From assembly GCA_947624245.1 (NCBI GenBank), contig CANQJL010000013.1, forward strand, positions 1-64,000: DNA of 64,000 bases, written 5' to 3'. A program made the translations under genes and the position numbers. This document shows positions 49,748 to 58,234 of this stretch, one piece after another. Origin of the DNA: an uncultured Acetatifactor sp. (lineage in GTDB: Bacteria > Bacillota > Clostridia > Lachnospirales > Lachnospiraceae). The notes below the pieces were generated by a model. That model ran no database searches and was not told where the DNA came from. It saw nothing but the letters and a program-made list of their open reading frames with translations. Every line of letters begins with the position of its first letter. The first letter of the stretch is position 1.

Positions 49748-51654
49748 TCCGCCAAGGGTCTGATGAATCCCGACGGCTGCCTGGGGCGCTCTCTTGTACC
49801 TGTCAAAAAGAGAAGCTCCAGGCTTTCTTTTGCCCTTGTCATGGCCACATAGAACACTCTGCGCTCCTCCTCCAGCTCTGCCGCGTCCAAAAGACGGCCA
49901 TGGGGAAATACGCCTTCGTTGCAGTCCGGTATGATGACAGTGTCAAATTCCAGACCCTTCGCTCCGTGTACGGTCATCAGCCGAATCGGGACGTTCTCCC
50001 CTGCCGTATAGGCTCCCTTCTTTTCTCTGCCGCCCCCGTTCTCCAGACTTTTCGTGTGCTCCTCCTGAGCCGCCAGCCATTGCCGCACGTCGGGGAACCG
50101 CTTCGCATCTTCCTGCAGCCATTCCAGCAGATCTTCCCACTCCCTCCGTTTATCGGCGTCGCCTCCTGCAAGCGTCCGCAGATATTTCTCATAGCCCGCA
50201 GCCTTCCTTACATAGGAAACGGCCAGTGCCGGAGACAGCCTGCTCAGGGCCTTCAGCTGCCTGTCAAAGCTCTCAAGCGCGGCGAGAACGCTCTGTCTGA
50301 TGCCGTGCGGCAAATCTAAGTCCTCATAGTATGCCAGCAGGCCCTCCACGGTGTTCCCGCAATTTTCCACCGCCTCACGGCTGACATATCGCGACGGTCT
50401 GTTCACCGCTCTGAGCAGAAGCTCTCTGCTTGGCTCTCCCGCCGCCAGTCTCAGATACGCCATCACGTCTCGGACAATGAAGTGTTCGTAGATACTCTGC
50501 ATTTTTTCGTTCATCACAAAAGGGATCCCCGCCGACTTAAGCCGCACGGCAAGCCCCTGCATTCGCGAATTTGTGCGAAACAGAACGGCGCATGTATTGT
50601 CGGGCGTATCGGAAGCGCCTGCCGAAAAGCCGGCCAGCCGCTCTGTCAGATAATCATATTGTGCTTCCCTGTCCGAAAAGGGCCGAAGCCGCACTCTGCA
50701 CACGTCAGGGTCACCTCCCTGCCTTTCCGCCCGCAGCCGCTTTACGAATCTGTTCTTATTTTCGCCGATCACCGCCAGCGACGCCTGTACGATCTGCCAA
50801 TGACTGCGGTAATTGACGTCCAGCAGCAGCGTCTTTGCCCCGTATTCCGTCTGAAAGCGTTTCAGACATTCCGGCTCCGACCCTCTGAAGCCGTAAATCG
50901 CCTGATCGTCGTCTCCCACCGCGAAAATGTCGGAACGGGTACCGGCCAGCAGCTTGATCACCTCATACTGCACGGGATTGATGTCCTGAAATTCGTCGAT
51001 CAAAATATGCCGGAAACGCTGCTGCCACTTTTGACGAAACGCTTCCTCTTTTGTCAGAAGCTGCCTGCATCTGATGAGCATATCGTCGAAATCCAACAGC
51101 CCGCGGGAACGCACCGCCGCCTCATACTCCCGCAGGAGCCTGCCGAAATCTCCCCTCAGCTCAGCGGGCAGACGCTTGGCCGCGCTCTCCTCCCTGAGGG
51201 TATTTTTGTAATAGCTTACGGCGGACAAGAATAAGACCGCGTCCTCCCGTAAGTTGTCGCGGGACTGTTGGCGGCCGGCTGCCTCACCGTATTTTTTCAG
51301 TATGGGAATCAAAAAATCGATCTTTTGAGAATTTGTCAGAATGTCTTTTGACCTGACCGCATCGGATTGTCTGAGAATGTGGAAGAATACGGAGTGAAAA
51401 GTGCCGAAATTGACCGGGGAAAAACCGTCGGAGAGTTCCCGAAAGCGACGTTCCAGAGAGGCTGCGGCCTCCCTTGTGAAGGTGAGGACCAGGATCTGTT
51501 CCGGCGGCACACCCTGCTCTTTAATGAGATACAGAATGCGCCGTGAGACCGTAAAGGTCTTGCCGGAACCGGGGCCTGCCAGCACCAACAGCGGTCCCCC
51601 TTTGTGCGTAACGGCGTTTCGCTGCGCCGCGTTCATCTGTCTTAAGTCCGACAT
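49654..51654 (-). CDS. UvrD/PcrA-like DNA helicase
   Basis: ATP-dependent superfamily 1A helicase for repair or replication restart; 666 residues, a little shorter than PcrA. Motifs are in order: Q-motif MNAAQRNAVTHKGGPLLV, Walker A AGPGSGKT (about 27-34), FDDMLIRC, Walker B IDEFQDINPVQY, motif III VGDDDQAIYGFRG, motif V LMTVHGAKGLEF and motif VI YVAMTRAKE. The last 30 residues are a Ser-rich tail (HSSTSSSNSQLSRYSS and so on) encoded opposite the DUF1292 gene and unlike any helicase end, probably from a lost stop. It starts 6 nt after gltX ends. Confidence 0.92.
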   Translation of the reverse strand: MSDLRQMNAAQRNAVTHKGGPLLVLAGPGSGKTFTVSRRILYLIKEQGVPPEQILVLTFTREAAASLERRFRELSDGFSPVNFGTFHSVFFHILRQSDAVRSKDILTNSQKIDFLIPILKKYGEAAGRQQSRDNLREDAVLFLSAVSYYKNTLREESAAKRLPAELRGDFGRLLREYEAAVRSRGLLDFDDMLIRCRQLLTKEEAFRQKWQQRFRHILIDEFQDINPVQYEVIKLLAGTRSDIFAVGDDDQAIYGFRGSEPECLKRFQTEYGAKTLLLDVNYRSHWQIVQASLAVIGENKNRFVKRLRAERQGGDPDVCRVRLRPFSDREAQYDYLTERLAGFSAGASDTPDNTCAVLFRTNSRMQGLAVRLKSAGIPFVMNEKMQSIYEHFIVRDVMAYLRLAAGEPSRELLLRAVNRPSRYVSREAVENCGNTVEGLLAYYEDLDLPHGIRQSVLAALESFDRQLKALSRLSPALAVSYVRKAAGYEKYLRTLAGGDADKRREWEDLLEWLQEDAKRFPDVRQWLAAQEEHTKSLENGGGREKKGAYTAGENVPIRLMTVHGAKGLEFDTVIIPDCNEGVFPHGRLLDAAELEEERRVFYVAMTRAKESLELLFLTGTRERPRQPSGFIRPLADHSSTSSSNSQLSRYSSKASATFSYSSSSSM

Positions 51655-51660
51655 ATCCTG

Positions 51661-53148
51661 TCAGCCCTCGCCCGAAGGGGCGCCCTTTGCAAGCGCCGCC
51701 TGCAGCAGCTCCACTCCCTTGCGTATTCTCCTCAGGGATTCTTCCTTCCCCAGTATCTCCATGATCTCAGTGGCGCCTGCGGGCGTCATCTGCTTTCCTG
51801 AGACCGCGGTTCGCACCGGCCACATAACGTAGCCGTTCTTATATCCGTTCTTCTCCACATATCCCGATAACAGTCCGTACAGACCGTCATTGGAATAATC
51901 CTCCCAATCCTCAAGCAGCGGCAGAAGCTCTGTCAGCACCTGCAGGGAGGACTCCTTATCCGTCTTCATCTTCTTGTGGGCGTACATTTCCGGATCGTAC
52001 TCGGGCAGCTTCTCAAAAAAATCCACCATCGCCGGAATGTCCGGAAATACCTCGATGCGCGTCTTCACCATCGCCGCGATCTTTTTCAGATTAAGAGGCT
52101 TTGTCAGCGCCTGCTTCAGGTACGGCTCCGCCATCTCATAGAAGACCTCAAAATCCATCGCCTTGATGTACTCGCCGTTCATCCAGCGCAGCTTTTCCAT
52201 GTCGAACACCGCAGGGGATTTGCTGACCCTGTGATAATCGAACTCCCTGATCAGCTCCTCCAGAGTGAAGATCTCCCTGTTGTCCTCCGGGCTCCAGCCC
52301 AGCAGCGCGATATAATTGACAATAGCCTCCGTCACGAAGCCCTGCTCCACCAGATCTTCAAAGGAGGAATGGCCGCTTCTCTTCGACAGCTTTTTGTGGT
52401 TCTCGTCGGTCAAGAGCGGCAGGTGGACATAGATCGGAACCTCCCACCCGAAAGCCTCGTACAGCCGTACATACTTTGGGGAGGAGGAGAGATACTCGTT
52501 GCCCCGCACCACGTGAGTGATGTTCATGGTATGGTCGTCCACCACATTGGCAAAATTGTAGGTGGGATATCCGTCCGACTTGATCAGTATCATGTCGTCC
52601 AGCTCGGCGTTCTCCACCGTGATATCGCCGTAGAGCTCGTCATGAAAGGTCGTGGTCCCCTCCGTGGGATTGTTCTGGCGAATGACGAAGGGCTTGCCCG
52701 CGGAGAGATTTGCCTCTATCTCCTCCTTGGACAGAGACAGACAATGCTTGTCGTACACGGTGATCTCCTTGCCCTCTGTCACCTGCGTCTTCAGCGATGC
52801 CAGACGCTCCTTGTCACAGAAGCAGTAATAGGCCTGTCCCTTTTCGATCAATTCCTTGGCATACTTCATGTAGATGCCCGTCTTCATTCTCTCGCTCTGT
52901 ATATAGGGGCCGTAACCGCCGTCCTTGTCGGGGCCCTCATCGTGTACCAGACCGGTCTTTTCCAGAGTGCGGTAGATAATTTCCGTCGCGCCCTCCACAA
53001 ATCTTTCCTGGTCCGTGTCCTCGATCCGCAGTATGAAGTCTCCGCCCTCATGCTTGGCGATCAAAAATTCATATAATGCGGATCGCAGATTACCCACATG
53101 CATCTTTCCCGTGGGGCTGGGTGCATACCTGATCCTGACCTTTGACAT
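51661..53148 (-). CDS. gltX: Glutamyl-tRNA synthetase
   Basis: Charges tRNA-Glu, and in many Firmicutes also tRNA-Gln as a precursor. The 495-residue class I enzyme has the HIGH-type motif as PSPTGKMHVGNLRSALY, and the KMSKS-type motif as HKKLSKRSGH. The rest follows GltX of clostridia through the anticodon-binding helical domain. GGAGG precedes the ATG. It is followed directly by the helicase gene. A glutaminyl synthetase or gatCAB is not visible here. Confidence 0.96.
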   Translation of the reverse strand: MSKVRIRYAPSPTGKMHVGNLRSALYEFLIAKHEGGDFILRIEDTDQERFVEGATEIIYRTLEKTGLVHDEGPDKDGGYGPYIQSERMKTGIYMKYAKELIEKGQAYYCFCDKERLASLKTQVTEGKEITVYDKHCLSLSKEEIEANLSAGKPFVIRQNNPTEGTTTFHDELYGDITVENAELDDMILIKSDGYPTYNFANVVDDHTMNITHVVRGNEYLSSSPKYVRLYEAFGWEVPIYVHLPLLTDENHKKLSKRSGHSSFEDLVEQGFVTEAIVNYIALLGWSPEDNREIFTLEELIREFDYHRVSKSPAVFDMEKLRWMNGEYIKAMDFEVFYEMAEPYLKQALTKPLNLKKIAAMVKTRIEVFPDIPAMVDFFEKLPEYDPEMYAHKKMKTDKESSLQVLTELLPLLEDWEDYSNDGLYGLLSGYVEKNGYKNGYVMWPVRTAVSGKQMTPAGATEIMEILGKEESLRRIRKGVELLQAALAKGAPSGEG

Positions 53149-53206
53149 GATTCCTCCGTTCTGCGCCGCCTACATGGCCGCGTATTTCATTTCATCATAA
53201 ATTCTG

Positions 53207-54724
53207 CTATTTTAAAATATTCTGATTGACGTTTTCGTCCGGCACCGCTCTTTTGGCCGCAGCCTGAAAGCCCTTGACCGCTTTCTGGGCCTGCAAAATG
53301 GCGATGTTGGTGCCTGCTCCCGCCACACAGCCTCCCGGGCAGGCCATGCCCTCGATCAGGCAGCCGTTCTTCTTGCCGGCCTTGGCAAGCAGCAGCATTT
53401 TCTTACATTCCGTCAGATTTTCCGCGTGCTCTATCATCACCTCTGTGCCGGGATAGTATGTCTTGATACATTCCTCGATGGCGGAGGCGACTCCTCCTGC
53501 CACGCCGTAGCCTCTGCCCGCTCCCGTGGCGTCCTGCATGGCGTCCATGGCCTTGATCTCCTCCAGCAGGATTCCCTTGGCTTCAAACATGCCTGTCAAT
53601 TCTTCAAAGGTTATCACAAAATCCACGTCAGACCGGATCGTCCGTCTGCTGGCTTCCAGCTTTTTGGACGCGCAGGGACCGATAAAGACCACGGACGCAT
53701 CGGGGTGATCGCGCTTGATGATCCGGGCCGTTGCGACCATGGGCGTCAGCTCGTTGCTGATCTTGTCGATGGTCTCGGGGAACAGATGCTTTGCCATAAC
53801 GGACCAGGAAGGACAGCACGATGTCAGCGCGAACGCCTGATTCCCTGTGGCCACCTCTTTGACATAGTGCTCGGCCTCCGCCATACAGCCCATGTCCGCG
53901 CCCAGCGCCGTCTCATACACGTCTGCAAAGCCCAGCTCCTTCAGCGCTGACTTGAACATGTCCGGCGTCACCTCCGGACCGAACTGTCCCACAAAGGCCG
54001 GCGCCACCTGCGCTATGATCTTTCGGCCGGACTGCATTGCCCTGATCAGCTGGAATATCTGAGACTTGTCCGCTATGGCGCCGAAGGGACAGCTGACCAT
54101 GCACTGTCCGCAGGAGACACATCTGTCGCTGTCAATGCAGGCGCGGCCGAAACGATCGGACTTGATGGCATCTATGCCGCAGGCCGCCTTGCAGGGCCGC
54201 TCCTTATGGCAGATGGCATCGTAGGGGCAGATTTCCTTGCACTTGCCGCAGCGGATACATTTCTCCTGATCGATGACCGACTTGCCGTCCACCATGGTGA
54301 TGGCGCCCTTCGGGCAGACGCTGTGGCAGGGATGTGCCAGACAGCCCATACAGGAGCTCGTCACCTCATAGCGGTTCTCCGGACAGGCGTTGCAGGCGGA
54401 AGGGATCACCTGCATCAGAGGCGGTTCGTAATATTTTTCGTCGATATTGCTCTCCTCCAGACCTTCCGTCAGATGGCCCGGGTGATCTCGGTTCTCCGGC
54501 CTCAGGCTCATACCCATGGCAAGGCGCAGCCGCTCACGAATGATCGCTCTGTCACGGTACACGCTCTCCCAGTACTGTGACTTCTCATAGTCCACGATCT
54601 TGTAGGGCAGCGCTTCCATATCGTCCTTTAAATTTGTGGAATGATAGGCCAGATTGGCCACTTCCCTGAATACTCTCCTCCGGCGCTGCCGCACGGGAGT
54701 GTCGATTCCCCGCATATTGCTCAT
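53207..54724 (-). CDS. [FeFe] hydrogenase, group-B-like, with N-terminal ferredoxin domains
   Basis: Produces or consumes H2 at an H-cluster. In 505 residues, a basic N-terminal region (1-100) precedes Cys-rich [4Fe-4S] segments (111-137, 156-166, and 202-212; CIRCGKCKEICP, CVSCGQCMVSCP), then the H-cluster domain with L1 TSCCPSW (301-307), L2 GPCASKKLE (from 349) and L3 EGMACPGGCVAGAG (458-471). All four H-cluster Cys positions are present. The L2 and domain order suit the group B enzymes of Clostridia rather than the group A type with histidine-ligated cluster. hydE/F/G are not in the window. It follows ppa after 56 nt. Confidence 0.92.
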   Translation of the reverse strand: MSNMRGIDTPVRQRRRRVFREVANLAYHSTNLKDDMEALPYKIVDYEKSQYWESVYRDRAIIRERLRLAMGMSLRPENRDHPGHLTEGLEESNIDEKYYEPPLMQVIPSACNACPENRYEVTSSCMGCLAHPCHSVCPKGAITMVDGKSVIDQEKCIRCGKCKEICPYDAICHKERPCKAACGIDAIKSDRFGRACIDSDRCVSCGQCMVSCPFGAIADKSQIFQLIRAMQSGRKIIAQVAPAFVGQFGPEVTPDMFKSALKELGFADVYETALGADMGCMAEAEHYVKEVATGNQAFALTSCCPSWSVMAKHLFPETIDKISNELTPMVATARIIKRDHPDASVVFIGPCASKKLEASRRTIRSDVDFVITFEELTGMFEAKGILLEEIKAMDAMQDATGAGRGYGVAGGVASAIEECIKTYYPGTEVMIEHAENLTECKKMLLLAKAGKKNGCLIEGMACPGGCVAGAGTNIAILQAQKAVKGFQAAAKRAVPDENVNQNILK

Positions 54725-54780
54725 AATGATCTGCCTTTCGTTTTCGTGCTTCCGGCTTTTTGTGCTTCCGGCTTTTTGTC

Positions 54781-55332
54781 CTACCAGCTCTTGATAAAAG
54801 TGTTGATATAATTATCCAGACATTTCTTGATGACCTCGATGGCTTCCTCGCGGTTGCCCTTCTCGTTCACTGCCGTAGTCTTGTGCTCCAGATTTTTGTA
54901 GACAACGAAGAAATGCTCGATTTCCTCCACCACATGGGGCGGCAGCTCGGAGATGTCATGATAGATATTGTAATTCGGATCGCTGAAGGGCACCGCTATG
55001 ATCTTCTCGTCATTCTTGCCGTTGTCCAGCATGGAAATCACACCGATCGGATACGCCCGTACCAGCGTCATGGGCTGCACAGGCTCCGAGCATAAGAGCA
55101 ATACGTCCAGCGGGTCGCCGTCATCTCCGTAGGTACGGGGGATAAAGCCGTAATTGGCAGGATAATGGGTGGAGGTGTGCAGGATCCGGTCCAAAATCAG
55201 TAACCCCGTATCCTTGTCCATCTCATATTTATTCTTGCTCCCCTTGGAAATTTCAATCACGCAGATAAAATCCGTGGGCGTCACCCTGTGGGTGCTGATG
55301 CTGTGCCAGATGCTGCCGTTCAGTTCTTTCAT
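54781..55332 (-). CDS. ppa: Inorganic pyrophosphatase, family I
   Basis: Hydrolyses pyrophosphate and so drives biosynthetic reactions. In the 183-residue protein, the signature is YGDDGDPLDVLLL, with the acid residues that bind Mg2+; EISKGSKNKYEMDK and THYPANYGFIPRTYG are the other family blocks. It belongs to the soluble family I, while many Firmicutes use family II (PpaC). GAGAGG lies 6 nt before the ATG. The gene lies between proA and the hydrogenase gene, all in one direction. Confidence 0.94.
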   Translation of the reverse strand: MKELNGSIWHSISTHRVTPTDFICVIEISKGSKNKYEMDKDTGLLILDRILHTSTHYPANYGFIPRTYGDDGDPLDVLLLCSEPVQPMTLVRAYPIGVISMLDNGKNDEKIIAVPFSDPNYNIYHDISELPPHVVEEIEHFFVVYKNLEHKTTAVNEKGNREEAIEVIKKCLDNYINTFIKSW

Positions 55333-55401
55333 GGTTTCCTCTCATTCCGCCGCTCTCACCGACAATGTTTTTTGAAGCTTTCTGCTTTCGCAGCGGCCGC
55401 G

Positions 55402-56649
55402 CTACTCTCTCACCTGTCCGCTGCCGCAGATCGTATATTTGTAGGAGGTGATCTCCTTCAGTCCCATCGGACCCCTGGCATGGAGCTTCTGGGTGCTGAT
55501 GCCGATCTCCGCGCCGAAGCCGAACTCAAATCCGTCCGTAAAGCGTGTGGACGCATTCCAATAGACGCACGCGGCATCTACGCCGTTTAGGAACTCCTCC
55601 GCCGTCTGTGCATTCTCCGTTACGATACAGTCGGAATGTCCGGTATTGTATCTGTTGATATGCTCGATCGCTTCCTGAAGGGAATCCACCGTCTTCAGAG
55701 AAAGGATATAGTCCAGATACTCGGTGCCGTAGTCCTCCTCCGAGGCCGCCGTGCAGTCCGCAAGCACCTCCCGCACTCTCTCGTCGCCCCGCAGCTCCAC
55801 GCCCTTCTCTGCCAGAGCCGCCTGCAGCTTCGGGAGAAACGCTTCGCGGACGGCATTATGTACCACAAGAGATTCGCAGGCATTGCAGACGCCGATGCGC
55901 TGCGTCTTCGCGTTAAATATGATCTTCACCGCCATGTCAAGATCGGCGTCCCTGTCCACATATACATGGCAGTTGCCGGTGCCGGTCTCGATCACGGGAA
56001 TCGTACTGTTCTCCACCACGCTTCGGATCAGCCCAGCACTTCCTCTGGGTATCAGCAGATCCACATACTCTTTCAGCCGCATGAACTCGACGGTCACCTT
56101 TCTGTCGGTATCTTCGATGAGCTGAAGCACGTCTCTGGAGATTCCCTGCTCCTCCATAGCCTCCCGAAGCACCCGCACAATGGCGGCATTGGAGCGAAGC
56201 GCATCGCTTCCTCCCTTTAATATCACTGCATTTCCCGCCTTAAAGCACAGGCCGAAGGCATCTGCGGTCACATTGGGACGTGCCTCATAGATGATGCCGA
56301 CCACGCCCATAGGCACTCTGATCTTTCGGATCTTTAAGCCGTTCGGCCGCTCAAACTCCTCCATGCACTCCCCGATGCAGTCGGGCAGTGCCGCAATCTG
56401 TTCAAGGCCCTCCGCCATGGCGGCGATTCTTTGATCCGTCAGCTTCAGACGGTCCAGAAGCGCCTGACTCATGCCGTTCTTCCCGGCATTCTCCATATCC
56501 TCCTCGTTTGCCCGAAGGATCTCACTGCTTCTCTCCGTCAGTTTGTTGGCCGCAGAAAGCAGCGCAAGCCTCTTTTTCTCCGGAGCCATCGCCTGAAGCG
56601 CCTGCTTCACCGCGACCGCTCTCTCTCCCATTTCACGCAGGTTCGTCAT
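55402..56649 (-). CDS. proA: Gamma-glutamyl phosphate reductase
   Basis: NADPH-dependent reduction of gamma-glutamyl phosphate to glutamate semialdehyde in proline synthesis. In the 415-residue protein, the conserved parts are RVPMGVVGIIYEARPNVTAD, KGGSDA and the catalytic Cys in RIGVCNACESLVVH. The ATG at 56649 has GAGGAAGAG upstream; the frame extends upstream into the cyclo-ligase gene but is not real there. It is the third gene of proB-cyclo-ligase-proA. Confidence 0.96.
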   Translation of the reverse strand: MTNLREMGERAVAVKQALQAMAPEKKRLALLSAANKLTERSSEILRANEEDMENAGKNGMSQALLDRLKLTDQRIAAMAEGLEQIAALPDCIGECMEEFERPNGLKIRKIRVPMGVVGIIYEARPNVTADAFGLCFKAGNAVILKGGSDALRSNAAIVRVLREAMEEQGISRDVLQLIEDTDRKVTVEFMRLKEYVDLLIPRGSAGLIRSVVENSTIPVIETGTGNCHVYVDRDADLDMAVKIIFNAKTQRIGVCNACESLVVHNAVREAFLPKLQAALAEKGVELRGDERVREVLADCTAASEEDYGTEYLDYILSLKTVDSLQEAIEHINRYNTGHSDCIVTENAQTAEEFLNGVDAACVYWNASTRFTDGFEFGFGAEIGISTQKLHARGPMGLKEITSYKYTICGSGQVRE

Positions 56650-56684
56650 GATCTCTTCCTCTCCGATTTTGCCTGAACTCCCGC

Positions 56685-57266
56685 TCAAAAGCACATGACC
56701 TGAAAGGGCCTGATATCTCCCTCTCTGGCCGGAATCGCCTCCACCATCTGGCACTGAAATCCCACCGCTATCGTCCGAAGCTGCAGGGCAGGTTTATCTG
56801 CCAGAAAATTGTCATAAAACCCCTTCCCGTAGCCGAGCCTGTTGCGCAGACCGTCAAACACTGCGCCGGGCATCAGCAGAAACGTCCTGCATGCCTGTTC
56901 TTCCCTGTAGACATATTCCTCGGTATCCCCCGCAGGCTCCGGAATTCCCTTAAAGCCGGGCCGCAGCTCGGACAACTGTGTCAGCCTGTAGAACTTCATC
57001 TCGGGAATATCCGACGACCTTGTCACTTTCGGCACGAACACTCTTTTCTTCTGACGCAGGGCTTCCTCGATCAGCTCATGCGTATCAATTTCGCTGCCGT
57101 AAGCGACAAAGCTTAAGAAGATCTCCGAGCCATAAAAGAACTGATGGCCCAGAATCCTCTCCGTCATCAACAGCGAGCCCCTGCGCCGCTGTTCCCGACT
57201 CAGGCGTCCGCGCGCTTCCAGAGCCTTTCGCCTGAGTTCCGTTCGTATCTGCCTGTCATTCTCCAT
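56685..57266 (-). CDS. 5-formyltetrahydrofolate cyclo-ligase
   Basis: ATP-dependent conversion of 5-formyl-THF to 5,10-methenyl-THF in one-carbon metabolism. The 193-residue protein shows the family ends IRTELRRKALEARGRLS and the signature GAVFDGLRNRLGYGKGFYD with the binding loop RLGYGKGFYD. I use the ATG at 57266, with GGTGGG 10 nt upstream; a TTG six codons earlier is also open. It sits between proB (32 nt) and proA (35 nt), an insertion with no metabolic link to proline. Confidence 0.93.
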   Translation of the reverse strand: MENDRQIRTELRRKALEARGRLSREQRRRGSLLMTERILGHQFFYGSEIFLSFVAYGSEIDTHELIEEALRQKKRVFVPKVTRSSDIPEMKFYRLTQLSELRPGFKGIPEPAGDTEEYVYREEQACRTFLLMPGAVFDGLRNRLGYGKGFYDNFLADKPALQLRTIAVGFQCQMVEAIPAREGDIRPFQVMCF

Positions 57267-57298
57267 CGCTATATTTCCCACCAAGCCGAGAGTTCCTC

Positions 57299-58168
57299 TT
57301 AATTCTTGTGCAGACCGTCCACAAAGGCAGGCAGGTCAAAGTTCTCATCTCTGTGCGCCACGAACAGTGTCCCTGCCGGTCTGCCGTCCAATATCCTGTG
57401 CAGTACGCCGATATCCCTGCTGTTGGCGATCACCATGTCCACATTGGATTTGGTGGCGATCTTCGCCGCGATCAGCTTCGTATTCATTCCGCCGGTGCCC
57501 ACGCTGCTGCCGGTGCTGCCTTTTCCCATCTCCATCAGCTCGTCCGTCAGCTCGTCCACCTGATCGATAAATCTGGCGTCCGGATTCTTTCTGGGATCGT
57601 CCGTATAGAGCCCGTCGATGTCGGACAGGAGGATCAGAAGGTCCGCCTGCACCAGCGCGGCCACCACCGCCGACAACGTGTCGTTGTCCCCGAACTCGAT
57701 CTCGTAAGTAGCGATGGTATCGTTCTCGTTCACAATGGGAATCACGCCCATTTTCAGCAGCTCGGAAAAGGTATTGTGGGCGTTGTATCGGTTCAGATTG
57801 TCCACAATGGTGTTCTTGGTCATCAGGATCTGTGCCGCCACCTGATTGTATTCGGCAAACAGCTTCTGATAGTTCATCATCAGCCTTGCCTGTCCCACCG
57901 CCGAGCACGCCTGCTTCACCGCCAGCGACTCCGCCTGACTGTTCACGCGCACGTCCTTCAGATTGACTGCATTTTTCCCCGCGGCAATGGAGCCGGAGGT
58001 GACCAAGATTACCTCCTTGCCCTGATTTCTGATATCGCTGAGTTCCCGAACCAGCTTCTCCATGCGGATATAGTCCATATCCCCCGTCTCGCGGTGCGTC
58101 AGAGAGGAGGAGCCGATCTTTACCACGATCCGCTTTTTATTTTTCATCTGTTTGCGCAAATCACTCAT
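57299..58168 (-). CDS. proB: Glutamate 5-kinase
   Basis: Phosphorylates glutamate to gamma-glutamyl phosphate, the first and feedback-regulated step of proline synthesis. The 289-residue protein has the amino-acid kinase fold with RIVVKIGSSSL at the start, VNENDTIATYEIEFGDNDTLSA and the GTGGMNTKLIAAKIA glycine loop. The C-terminal PUA domain of longer ProB proteins is absent. It begins the proB-cyclo-ligase-proA set. Confidence 0.96.
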   Translation of the reverse strand: MSDLRKQMKNKKRIVVKIGSSSLTHRETGDMDYIRMEKLVRELSDIRNQGKEVILVTSGSIAAGKNAVNLKDVRVNSQAESLAVKQACSAVGQARLMMNYQKLFAEYNQVAAQILMTKNTIVDNLNRYNAHNTFSELLKMGVIPIVNENDTIATYEIEFGDNDTLSAVVAALVQADLLILLSDIDGLYTDDPRKNPDARFIDQVDELTDELMEMGKGSTGSSVGTGGMNTKLIAAKIATKSNVDMVIANSRDIGVLHRILDGRPAGTLFVAHRDENFDLPAFVDGLHKN

Positions 58169-58234
58169 CTGTATTATCTGCCTGTCTTTTCTTTCTAAAG
58201 TCCCAACATATTTTACTTTATTTTGCCGATAACG

